From: Dacryopinax spathularia
Taxonomy: Eukaryota > Basidiomycota > Dacrymycetes > Dacrymycetales > Dacrymycetaceae
NCBI GenBank assembly: GCA_037974965.1
Contig: JBBPFI010000003.1
Location: 1,550,001-1,614,000, forward strand
Reading direction: 5' to 3'
Length of the DNA: 64,000 nt
Shown: piece after piece, positions 21,508-32,700 of the stretch
How the letters are laid out: each line of letters opens with the position of its first letter
Numbering within the stretch: position 1 is the first letter of the stretch
Notes under the pieces: generated by a model
The model's database searches: none
What the model saw: only the letters and a program-made list of their open reading frames with translations
What the model was told of the DNA's origin: nothing
Translations under genes and position numbers: made by a program

Positions 21508-23806
21508 ATGCCTTACACTCCTTCCGGTCCGCTGTCAGTCGTGGGTTCTTACGGTCAGCATCCCCCTTATTTCAAGAGCCTCGTCGACTTCGAGGTCTAC
21601 ATGGAGAATCTGCCGAAGCCCATTCCGCCTCCGGCAGCGCCTCTTCGTCCAAGACGACCCCAGGCCATTCGTCATGGTGACCTTTATGTTTGCCATGATA
21701 TGGCGGGCGGATACCCGGATGATGCGCATAACCCAATGTGGACTATGCAGTGGTGGGCCATCGCGAACACTTTCATATAGTCTGTATACATTCTTCAGCG
21801 ACGCATTTCGCCGTGCTCACGGACGTCTAGTTTTTCGCACCATAGGGTATCGCCCCCGCCGAGGGAGTGGATCAATGCCGGTCATAGACAGGGCTGCAAA
21901 GTTCTCGGTACTCTGTGAGGGATCGGTGGAATCAACCTTAGGCATTGTGAGCCTGACCGATTATAACAGGATCCTCGAAGATGCGGGAGACCGTTATCGA
22001 ATTCTCACGGGCAAGGATACTCCAGTGATAACTCCCGAAATAAACACTATTTCCGAGAAGTATGCCGATCTTCTGATCGATCTTTGCGAACTTCGTGACT
22101 TCGACGGATACCTCCTGAATTTCGAGATCGCGTACGAGAATGTAAAGAACGCGCGCTTGCTGGGAGCTTGGGTAGCCTATCTGACTTCTGAATCGCGCCG
22201 TCGACTTGGCGCCGAAAGATCTGTTATCATGTGGTACGATTCGGTCAACGTGAACGGTCAGCTATGGTGGCAAAACACATTGAACCAACGTAACTCGGCA
22301 TTCTTCATCGCCTCCGATTCCTTCTTCACTAATTACAATTATTCGAATACCACCATACCGGCAGCGGAGAAGTTCTTGCAGAACCTCGTGGGGGACACTC
22401 GTCCCAACGCCGACATATCATGGGGCATCGATATGTGGGGCAGAGGGACCTACCAAGGCGGAGGATATCGAGCCTGCCTTGCCCTGGACACGATCGAGCC
22501 AGGAAACCCCCCAGCACAACACGGGTTCAGCGCATCCCTCTTTGCCCCAGCTTATCTCTGGGAGAATGGGGACTTTCAACCTCACGACAGGCCTAGCTGG
22601 TGGGCGCGGGACAGTCTCTTGTGGGTTGGTCGCAGTACCAAGGAGAAGACGCTGCAGGATCTTGAGAGGCTAAATACGGACCCGAACAAGCAGCTCCGCC
22701 CCACAGACATCTACCGACCCCTGAAGGAGTATTTCCGGTTCCAGCCGCAAAGTCTGCCCTTCACCACCAATTTCTCGCTCGGCGCCGGTACCTTTTTCAA
22801 TATCGAAGGCGCGCAGGTTCAGCCCGGACTCACCTGGTCGGATCATGAATGGGTTGCTCCGCTGCCTGATCTTGCGATGCCCTGCTCTTGGGCCACTGGA
22901 TCGAAGGACGAGACGCTGCTCGTGGAATGCGACTGGGTTGCTGAACCTGAAAAGGTCTGGACTGGGGGCCACAGCATCCAGTTGTCCTGTCCAACCTACG
23001 AAAAGGAGCTTGGACTCCTACACACGCCTCTTGTAACCTTGGATCTAGGGCCCGGTCCCGAATACGACTGCGTCATCATGTGCGAGCTGGTTTGGCGCCC
23101 TTCAAACGCTCGCAGCAATGCGGGCGTGAGAAAACTATCAATGGTGCAAACCGCAAAGCGAGGTCAGCGAATTGATCCGGACTACAAGGTCAACGTCGAC
23201 AAGGCATCGGAGTACGGCTGGTTCAAGACGACGGCCTTCTTCGACCGGCTGGAAGGCGTGGTTGAGGTTGCAGCAGTTGTCGACTTCGATAATCACGATA
23301 ACGCGGCCGTAATTGTGGGCAGTATCAACATCAAGGCCGTCTCTGGGACATCAGACGGTACCACGTTCACGCCCTATATCACATACATCGATGCTGCTAA
23401 CTTGCAGGCGCACTTCGTGAATGTCCCAGACGGCTTCACCGCGACGTTGACCTGGGAGCCAAGGATCCGTCCTCCGGTCGACGATGGTTCTGCGTCGTTG
23501 AACCCAGCATGGCCTACCATCTGTCGCACCACGCTCAACAAGGATGACATAACCTACGAGATCACCACCTATCTTGTTGCTTCTGCACAGGGCAAGCGCG
23601 TTTCCGTGGCATGGGGTACTACGTCTATGCGCCGTCACACTCTTACGGCGACTTGGTCCAGCGGCGAGTTGAAGGCTGCGATGGCGAAGGCGGGAGTTGT
23701 GGATGGATTCCTACTCTTCAAGGTTCAGGCGCTCAACGGGTCCGGATCGTATGCAGGTGCAGCTGCCGAGATGTCCGTATCTTTTGGCCAGGGCAGAATT
23801 CTATAG
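21508..23806 (+). CDS. GH85 endo-beta-N-acetylglucosaminidase (ENGase)
   Basis: Three exons: 21508-21779, 21831-21914, 21970-23806 (introns of 51 and 55 bp); 730 aa. The apparent frame break near 21.8-21.9 kb disappears once both introns are removed. GH85 marks: [11 protein letters not shown], then [17 protein letters not shown], and the catalytic FDGYLLNFE. In FDGYLLNFE the Asn and Glu are the residues that stabilise the oxazolinium intermediate and act as acid/base. Known reaction: cleaves the chitobiose core of N-glycans between the two GlcNAc residues. There is no signal peptide, so a cytosolic enzyme acting on free or misfolded-protein glycans is likely. The C-terminal ~300 residues form beta-rich domains expected in this family. 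Confidence 0.92.
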
Positions 23807-25262
23807 CAGCTGCCACATCATACTCGACAGTTGACGTCACAGGAGGTTCTTTGTAGTTGCGCTTAGCATCCAATGCATGTATCGTGCATACAACCAGAAC
23901 CCGTCGCGGCGCTAATACGCGGCCCTTGATTGTGATCTTCCTCCGTCGCATGCCGTCGACCCATACATAGCTCAGTCAGCGCTCTGGGACCTGGCACGAC
24001 CTGCTATGCCTGCTGAGACGATCGAAGCTGTACTTAAAAAAATGGGGAGCAACATAACAGGAACGCGACTGCAATACAGTACAAGGACAAGCATACCACT
24101 CGCTGCAGTCCTAGTCAAGCTGACCTTCCGATGATATTCACCCTTGAATATGCTAGTGGAAGGAAGCTATCCCACGCTGTAAAGACAGTGGTACGGCCGT
24201 CACCTGCATTGCGATCACCGAAAGAAGTCGTGATAACTTCTTGACTACGTAATGCATAACGACATGCAATACAATCACCCGAGTGTTTCACATTGTCGGA
24301 TCCGAAATCGCGGCTCTCAAGAATCATGAAACTAGTGGGGTGAACCATGACCACGTCCTTCGCCTCCGATCGAGTTGGATGCCGTCCATCGCGAATAACA
24401 GTCGAGACATCGCTTCTCCCAGATGCTATCATGCACCACTCTCCGCGGGCGGATTGCTTCGTTGTGGCAGCATCGGAACACATCGGCGAAAGTGCCGAAA
24501 AAACACCACCGGGCCATCAATCCAATGATAAGGCAGATTATCAGAGAAGCACACGGATGACGACGACGTGGAGTCCGGTGGGCTGCACAGGTTTTGCAGG
24601 AGGAAAAGCAATTCAGACCTGCACGTTTGAGCAGGAGATTGTAGCGGTTAGCATGCGGCTCAGCGCTGTGTGTTGGTGAACACATGGACAGCCGCTGTCA
24701 GGCTGCTGTGTTGCATGTACTTTTACTCTCCCACCAGCCTGGCACGCAACGTCAGTTTATTTCAAGAAGGGGTGCAATTTCACTTCATCAGGGTCTTCCT
24801 TTCTTTACCTAGCTCGTCGCAGAGCTAGGTCTATTCCAAATGTCGACTTTCGTCCGCGCAAAACCGTGCAATGCTGTGCATGTTTGGAGTGGCTATGCGT
24901 GCCCACGTATACGATACACGTGATCGAGAGAATGGGTGTCGGTGAGTAGCTTTGCTTGTTTATTAGTAATACTCATCATCATGTTTGTAATGCTGCTTTA
25001 GTCATCCCAGGCTACTCCGGCCCGGCAGTCGGTTCGGCAATTCGGCAATCGTACGGCTCTGGTTACAATTGGCGCCGGTTACGTTCCGGGCGACGTCCAT
25101 GGCGCGGTGCGTCGTGATTGGTCCCTTCTCGTGGGCTTGCCTCTCCTCAGTGCGTCCTGCACGCTGTCTTCTCACAAAACGTAGTTCTCGCAGACGACAT
25201 CGACTCCGCTAAGGCCCTTGGCTTCTTCTATCTTATTTTATTCTTCGACATCGTCGAATATT
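23807..25262. other. Left border region of the island
   Basis: About 1.45 kb without a supported gene. It contains a perfect 9-bp-arm hairpin at 24807-24830. Base usage changes from host style to the CGT/TCG-rich, more AT-containing style of the island somewhere in this stretch. Confidence 0.5.
24807..24830. repeat. Inverted repeat ACCTAGCTC / GAGCTAGGT near island left border
   Basis: Perfect 9-bp arms (24807-24815 and 24822-24830) around a 6-base loop GTCGCA. GAGCTAGGT occurs again at 57554-57562, just past the last island gene. The left arm and that right copy are therefore inverted relative to each other across the island. It could mark an element end, or be chance. Confidence 0.4.
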
Positions 25263-27316
25263 ATGGTTCCCGTCGCGATCGTTGCGCCGGATCGTCTGCG
25301 TCTGCTGTTTGATAACATTTGTCGAGCGTCCCTTCCGGGTTACGAAGGGATGTGGGCGTCATTGCTTTCTCCGACGTGCGTGGACACCACGAAGGTATGT
25401 TCGTTGTTTGGCGTACTTGTCTTCCCGGTTGTCTATCTTTCATCCCTACGTCTTTCTTTTCCTTTCTTTGTGACGTGGCTTACCTATATGTGCAGGGCCT
25501 GATCTCGCGGGCTTTGGACGATGACCTGCGTCGTTTCGACGTCGTGACCGATCGTATGCTGGATTTGATGGGCAAGCGGTGGTTGGATACCCTGTTGGGT
25601 GATGTATGTCAGCGCGTGGTTAGAGGTGAACTGGACGCAGCCAGCTTGCCACGGTCTATCCTTGTTCGGTTTGGCGTCGATTGGGTATTCCGTAATGCGC
25701 CGTCCGCGTTTGACGACGTGTTCCCCGGGCATCGAGCGGAGATAGAATCCCGTAACATGGATCCAGCGGATTTCGTACGTCGCTGGGCGAGTACTGGTAT
25801 TTGTCGCCGTCTGATCGCTTGGTGTAGATCGCTTCTTTGGATTTTACCGACCACCGTTGTCATCCGCTGCAAAGCTCGCGTTGTGATGTTTCTGCGCCGG
25901 TGTCATCATCCGTGAGCATGATCTGCGCCGCTGTCTTCGTATATCTGGTGACGTTTTGCACAGATTGGGAGCGGTGTTAGCACGCAACTTCATCATCAGG
26001 CATCATCGTCTTCGTCGACAACTTCTCCGTTGTGCGCGCTCGACCATCCGGGGGACATTGTTGTGGATCAGTCGACCAATGAGTACACGTTCGGTCTGTC
26101 GACATTATATCAGGTGAGCGCGTGCTTTTGTTCCTGTTTAATCGACTAACGCTGCACAGGCTACTCAGTTGTCAAGCGTGGGTGGTTGTCTTGGTCGACA
26201 GAAGGGTGCTGATGGTCAGCGTATCAGAGTTCGGTTCCTGTCTCTTCTATAAGGTCTGGTGTAAGTTCAATCTTTGCTCTTCGGTTATTGCGGTTGATAC
26301 ATGCTATTCAGTGTGCATGCCCGAATGAAACACCGTCTGCAAATATGGACGTAGAGCCGGCTGAGGCGTCTATCACATCCGGTTCGGCTTCGTGTACCGG
26401 TAGTGACGAAGGTGATGTTCCTGCGGTACGCGTGCGTCGGTCGTTCTAAGCACGTTCGCTCCCTCTTTTACAGCGGCTTCACAGGGCAGCGGACAATGTT
26501 GCATGTCTTTATGTCTCACGCTTTGCTTAACCAGGGTGCTAGTCTACGAGGCTCGGCAACTTCGTCAAACGCCGATGTACGTTCTTTCCTGCTTCTCTTA
26601 GGTCCTGTATTCACCGTCTTTCGTTTAGTCCGATTCGGCTGGTTCTCCCGCATTCGGTTATTTATGGGTTCGTTTCATTTTTGAAAGTAGGTGCGTATGC
26701 TAATTGATGTAGTGCGAGAAGTGTATTCGTAGGTGGCTGCACCAGAAGAATTTGGGAGTGCCTGCCTCCGGTCGAATTGAGTGCTCGGGTTCCCAAAAGT
26801 TCAGCTCAAAAGCAGGCTTCGGTTGTTCATCTTGCCGTGACAGCAACATCACTTGTTCTCTCCAGCTAGGTATGTTGAATTCCCTACGCGTTGTGCCGTT
26901 CTTCATGATGATCTTTTATCCATGGCCAGATGCGCGTATTGCGTCCATCGCAGCGGATCTTCGTTTGTCTTCTGGACGCGCGCTTGGTTCGAAGCGATCG
27001 CGCCGAAAGGGTGTCGCCGGTAAGGTACTCCAGGGGAATACCTCCTTTTCGGTCTCGAGCGGCGTCCAGGGCCGTATGCCCGTCGATAATCGATGTATGT
27101 CTGCCTCGTTCTCTCTTCCCTTGGATGCGTATTTTCTGATCGTGTCTAGATGCTGCCGCCGCTATCCTGCACCGACGTATGCAGTGTCTGTCATTGGTCA
27201 TGGCCGATCGTTCTATCGACAGGGATGTTGTTGCCCGGATGCTGGACGCATCCGTTGTCTTGGCTTCCAATCTTCAGACCATTGAGGCGTCTTCCGGCCG
27301 CATCATTTCAGACTAA
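25263..27316 (+). CDS. Island zinc-module family protein, copy 1
   Basis: Multi-exon gene. Exons 25263-25394, 25496-25774, 25828-25911, 25964-26113 and the 3' exons 26713-26869, 26930-27094, 27150-27316 are clear; those between 26160 and 26712 are uncertain. The N-terminal domain has the family signature L-D-D-D...F...T-D-R-M-L-D-L-M-G-K-R-W. A Ser-rich linker and acidic linkers follow. The exon at 26713 encodes the zinc module: CEKCIRRW, a single Cys (IECSGS), then CSSCRDSNITC, that is C-x2-C, C, C-x2-C-x6-C. After it come a KRSRRK nuclear-localisation-like patch and an amphipathic C-terminus. The cysteine pattern recalls Zn-binding DNA-contact domains of fungal regulators, but the full architecture is not one I know. 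Function unknown. Confidence 0.7.
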
Positions 27317-27784
27317 GTTGTCTTCATGTTCCTTGCGCTCCGCATAGCACGTTCCTGTTTCTGTATGCTTGTTCTACCTCTTTTCGTTCTCATCTGCTAA
27401 CGCCCGTTATTTTGTTTCGCTTTTCATCCTCGAACCAGCTTGGTATACTGTTCTCATGGCACACTTGTACGCTCTAGCGGATCTGCAATCAATATATGTG
27501 GATCGTGCCCGCTTGTTCAATGTACTACGTCCTTTTTTCTATTCACATTATTTATTGCTTGGTCGAGTGAACTGTTCATGCGGCTTCGTCGCCTCATTCG
27601 CCGCTACGGTGGTGACGTTGGTCCGATTCATGATCTTGTTGCCTTATTCGTCGTTTTGATCGCCGGACGCAAATGTTTTCGATTCCGGTCCTCTGTTTGA
27701 CTCCGTTAAGGCTCCGTTATACGCCCTCTAATCAAAGGCCTGTGGGCAGCTGGTAGCGTGCATGCCTGACTTACTTACCTTCGA
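27317..27784. other. Spacer between two island genes
   Basis: A 468-bp interval between two tandem zinc-module genes, expected to carry the promoter of the second. No other feature seen. Confidence 0.4.
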
Positions 27785-29708
27785 ATGTCTCGAACCTCTC
27801 TCGCCATGGACGACTGGAGCATGGACGACGTTCCTCTCCAGACGTACGTGGAGTGTCGCATCCCTCCTGACCTGTATTCGGTGTTGTTGAAGATCGACGA
27901 AGCCGCTGAAGACATATCCTCGAATACGGTATGGTCGTTGTCAGACTCCGATCGTGTATGTGTTTCTTGCTCATATGCTCGTATACCATCGCTGAGTTGC
28001 CTCCTAGTCGATTATATCGAGCGATGTTGCCCGTTATCCGTTGCTATGGTCGGTCTTGCCTAATACGTATAAACTGGCTATGGGTCGTGGTTGGTGTGGG
28101 GCTGCGCAAAATGCGTTCAATTTGGCCGTCGGAGAAGGAGAAATGGCGCCTGATAGGTTTGATCTTGACGTGCTATTCGACAATCCAGGCATGTATGCGA
28201 TTGATAAATCCGCCCCGAGGTGCGTCCTTTGTGTATCGTGCGTTGTTCAGGCGTTTATGTGCTTTAGTTGGTACCGTTGTCGTTTGCCCGGTGGTAAATC
28301 GGTATGTGCAACCTCTGGATTGTACGCTTTCTATTGGGTTGAGACATCTGGTGCGCTTTTTCGCAGGCGTCGTCCAGTCGACCCGTCTCGACTGGTTACG
28401 TTGGGGGTAACAGACCGCCGTATACTCAGGTGAGTCTTCCGTCGTGCCTTTTACGTTCGTTGATCGTTGTATAGGATCCTTCCGTCCGTCCTATGCCGAA
28501 ATCTGTTGCAGAACGTTTGCATGAGTTGCACCCGTCTCTGGAAGTTACTTGGCATGCGCTGCAGGCACATGTAAAAGAGGCTGTCGCGTGCGGTTACGGA
28601 TTCCTTCGTTTTCGACAGGAGATGGGGGGGCAGCTTAGCCACATACCCGCGGCATTCATTAATACGTGTCTCCTGGACGTGAGCGATGGATGTGACTCTG
28701 GCGTCGCTCCCGTTTACGCTCGTGCACATAACAAATTGGTCATTCCTTCTCGTGAATTGCTCGCCGTTTATAACGTGTTGCCTTCTGCGGTTGACATTGA
28801 ATTCGTTGCTCCCGTACGTGTCCCGTCGTTCTACGCTGGTGCCTTGTTAACATTTTCCCTCCGCCTGCAGATTGACGACGACGTCTCAGAGGCTGGCGAG
28901 ATGCACGATGATTGGGTACGTGCCATTGAAGTTATCGTTTCGCATTTTTGGTTTTGTTGGATGTCTATGACATTGTTGGTGTCTTCTTTGGTCGACGTGC
29001 TTACTCGGTTTTACTGCCGTGCAGTGCGACGAGTGCGACGCAGGTTACGCTGACGGCAAATCAACGATCGACCCGCGTGGATTGCGTGTGCACTGCGGAG
29101 GACCTGTCAAAGTTGGTTACGCAGACTGTTGGTCCTGTCAGAATTGTCGCGACCGTGCAATCTCATGCAGTTACAATCGTGGTATGTTACGTTGTTGTCT
29201 ATCTTCGGTCGTTGACAGTTTATTAGCCGTATTGCGTGAATTGGAGTGGATAGACGAATCAATGACGAAAGGGTCGGCCCTGGGTGATCTTCGCCGACGA
29301 GAGTATTCTCGTCCTGTTTGGATGATTGACGATATGGTGGGTAAGCGTAAGATCGTTCGACGTGATTGGGTATGTGAAGCTATGCTCGCGCTTCGATCAT
29401 CTCATCCTAATTCTGTGCATCTTAGGTGTCGGACCGGGTTCATGGCTCCATCGCCCCTTCTACCGCAGAACGCCTTTCCGATCGTGACGTATTCAGTATT
29501 GCAGTTTGATCTCGTTTCTTTGGCCGTTAGCATGCTCATTTGATCTACAGACACCATGGCAATGCTCAGGATGCACACCGATCGGTTGCCTCTCGCTTTC
29601 GAAGACATTCGTCGTCGTCATCCGGATTTCGTCGTGCCACCGAATATGGCGAAGTGTATGACGGATATGAAGATAAAGGTGGAGAACGGCTTGAGAGGCC
29701 ACTACTAG
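27785..29708 (+). CDS. Island zinc-module family protein, copy 2
   Basis: Multi-exon gene starting MSRTSLAMDDWSMDD. The N-terminal domain contains SSDVARYPLL...YKLAMGRGW, aligning with the M-G-x-x-W signature of the other copies. The middle domain (exon from about 28476) ends with VYNVLPSAVDIEFVAP, the LPSA-x-x-I-E motif also present in the copies at 46.7, 50.0 and 57.4 kb. Exon 29025-29181 encodes the module CDECD, HCGGPVKV, CWSCQNCRDRAISC. A basic helical tail follows (REYSRPVWMIDDMVGKRKIV). The last exon is uncertain; one reading ends at 29708 and another at about 29802. With the first reading, only 29 bp separate it from the convergent Rep-helicase stop. Function unknown. Confidence 0.68.
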
Positions 29709-29737
29709 GTTGCCGTAATTATACTGTTCCCACGTAT

Positions 29738-32700
29738 CTATGTCACAATCGATTCTTGGGTTTGCGAATATGTTCTCTTTGTTATCTCATCCATCTTGTC
29801 TAACCGTTCATCTTCCAATCTGAGGTACTCGCTTGCGTGTGTCGTGAACAATTGTGGATCGAAGTCGCGGAGTAGCCGTATTGTCTCTCTTCCCTTGCTT
29901 CTGGACAATGCAACATATGCGTTGAATGGGGTAATCTGTCCAGAAGGGGGCGGACTGATATCGATTATGACGTTGGGAATCGTTTGACCCTGTGATCGGT
30001 AGTCCGTAAAGGCGTATGCCGGGGTCATCGGTAGTTGATGCCTTGTCACCGTCTGCTTTCTTCCTGCTTTGTCTTGTATTCTGAATTGCTTCTTTACCGG
30101 AATTATAGGTATTACCCCTTTCGGTAAGTCGGGTAGTTGTTGCGCCTTCGTTCTGTGTAATTTGACAAGTACGTATAATGGTGGTTGAGAGAGTGTCCGC
30201 TCTGCCTGTTGCGTGTTACTGTCGTTATCTTCCGGATGCAGTCCGATACCGACAATCTCGCCTCTTGCTCCGTTGGCTACGTCAAGATCCGTTTGCACGT
30301 TCAGCGTAACCATCACTTGCATGTGAACGGCAAGCGGCACTTCGTACGGTAATCCGGCTCTTTCGTTCCTACCCGATCCCTTCGCCGTCTTGTTCATGAG
30401 GATTCGATATCGTTCTTCGTTGGTTACCTGCCGTCCCTGAATGGTATCCTTCGCGCGAGATATAAGCAACGTCTGTCTCGTTTCGGAACATAGTCGTTTC
30501 ACAGCTGCTCGGTTCCACTCGTTGCGCACTACATGTCTCGATGTGATGAGTATCGCATTCGACCATGGTAACCGTGCAAAGTCCGTTGGTGGACATTCGG
30601 GTCGTCCAATAATGTGACCGCGCAGCATATCTATGTCGTCTTTCGTGCACATACCGACCCGTGATCGATGCAACAATGCAAGCCACCTCTCATCTGTTAC
30701 GCGACATTGGTCTCGAAGTATAACGACCGTCGTGAATTGTTCGTATATCATGCGGCCGATCTTTTCGGCCATGTTGTCTTTCATCGGCTGCTGAGGTACA
30801 TAGAGCGGTGACGTTCGTTTGCCAGCCACAGGTGGGAATTGGTGAAAATCGCCAGCCATGATTACGTTTATACCACCAAACGCTTGATCGACTGGACCAT
30901 CGTGGCCGCGTGCAAGTTTGGCGGCGGATATTGCTTTGGATACCCTGCAGAGAAACGCTTTCGAGCACATCGACATTTCGTCGATTATCAGGTACAAAGG
31001 GGTTTCCCAATATGTCGCCAACTTCTGTAGTGTACCTTGTGGTATCGCGTCGTTCTCGGTGCCGGTTCTGTTATTTACAGGTATCATGCCAATATGATGT
31101 AGTGTATGTCCGTCGATCAAAGACGCCGCGATTCCTGTGTAGGCGGCTTTTAAGAGTAATCGTCTCACGTTCTGCTGGTCGAACAACTGGGTGATAGATT
31201 GTATGACTCGCGACTTTCCTGTCCCACCTTCGCCGTATAACAGCATCAACAGCTGAGGAGGTTTCACTCCGGCTAAGGTTTGTTGCAAGTGTTGTTGGAC
31301 GATGTGATATGCCCTTTTCTGGTCCGGTTTGAGTTCGTCCACGTTGACTGCGTCCAGAGTTTCATTCATGGTCGTATCATCGTTATTATGCTGGGCATTT
31401 CGGTCGAGTAGTATTTCCTGCATCGGTTGTACCGTACGTACATCTGTTCTGTTTGCGTGTAGCTCGTTGTCGGCATCGTCGTTAGTGGACGTACGTCCAG
31501 CCGCATCTCGTTCTAGTGCTGCCAACCACCTTGCCACGTCCACTTCGCTGCCACGTGTTACACTGTCGTGTTGTTTGTTTTTTTCTCGGTCGTCGTCCAA
31601 TAAGCCGGTGGTGAATGCCCCTGCTTCGGCGCCAATTGATACTGCTTGTTGTCCATATATCGTCTGTCTTTCGGACAATACGCTTTGCTGTAGCACCCGC
31701 CAGTCGGCTTCCGTATAGTGATCGTAGATCGCGTCATCTTGGTTATCTGCCGGTGCGCCTTCATCATCCATTCCCACATCCGAGTCCTCTTCGTCGTTGT
31801 GGTCGTTGTCTGATCTTGGCTCTGGTGATCGTGCCTCTTCCTCATTACGACGTTCGCGTGCTCGTGTTTTGCATTCGTAGAAATATTGTATGTTGCTGAT
31901 GATTTGAATTGCCCTCGGTGGGGCGATATGTAGGAACTGGTCAAACGCGTGTTGCCAGCTTCGGGCATTCCGTAGAAGGTCCGCTAATGACCGCCATGGT
32001 GTTAACAGGGCCAGCATGCTCGCATGGTATAAGTCTTGTGTGGCTGGGTCGTCCTTCCTAGGTGGCCATTTACCGACAAAGCTGGGTAAGGTGTTGTGTC
32101 CAACTGTTCTATGTACCCTCTGGCGAGTCGCATAATGCTTGTAGGTGGGAAGATACAATGATCTCCTATTCTTCGTGTACGGTTTGCTGCTGTCTCCTTT
32201 CTTCTTGACATGTTCCTCATACGTCTCAACGATGAAATTCAACAGGTTCCATCCTTCTAGGTCTTCGCCTCTGTGAATATATTGAACAACCTGTGTTGCT
32301 TGCACGTCGAGATGGCGTTCGTCGTCGGATTCCAGTGTCACGTTTCCCTGTTCGATTTAAGTACGCATGTTCGTTCCCCTCGTAGCTTTTCATCCGTACC
32401 TCGAAATCTGGCTCGCGTGCGTACACGCCGTTCAAGTCGTCTTCGTTATGGTCAGGCAAGTTTCTTCCACGTTTTGGTCAGTATAGCAACCGCGTAGATG
32501 TCTTTAATCGTGGCTTACCGTGTGTTGTCGCCTTTCAAGATATCCGGATACTGGCGGTGTATCTCTGCGACAATACAGTTCCAGTACAGTGCAACATAGT
32601 TATGCGATTGCCAAGTGTCTGACCATCCCATTATATGACAAACGCATATCGAGGCAGCTTGTTCTTGTTCCCTGTTCAAGACGTTGAAGCAACGATAGAG

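Noticed and set aside
21780-21969. A frameshift or pseudogene in the GH85 gene
   Set aside because: Two normal introns (21780-21830 and 21915-21969) restore one frame with all GH85 motifs in order.
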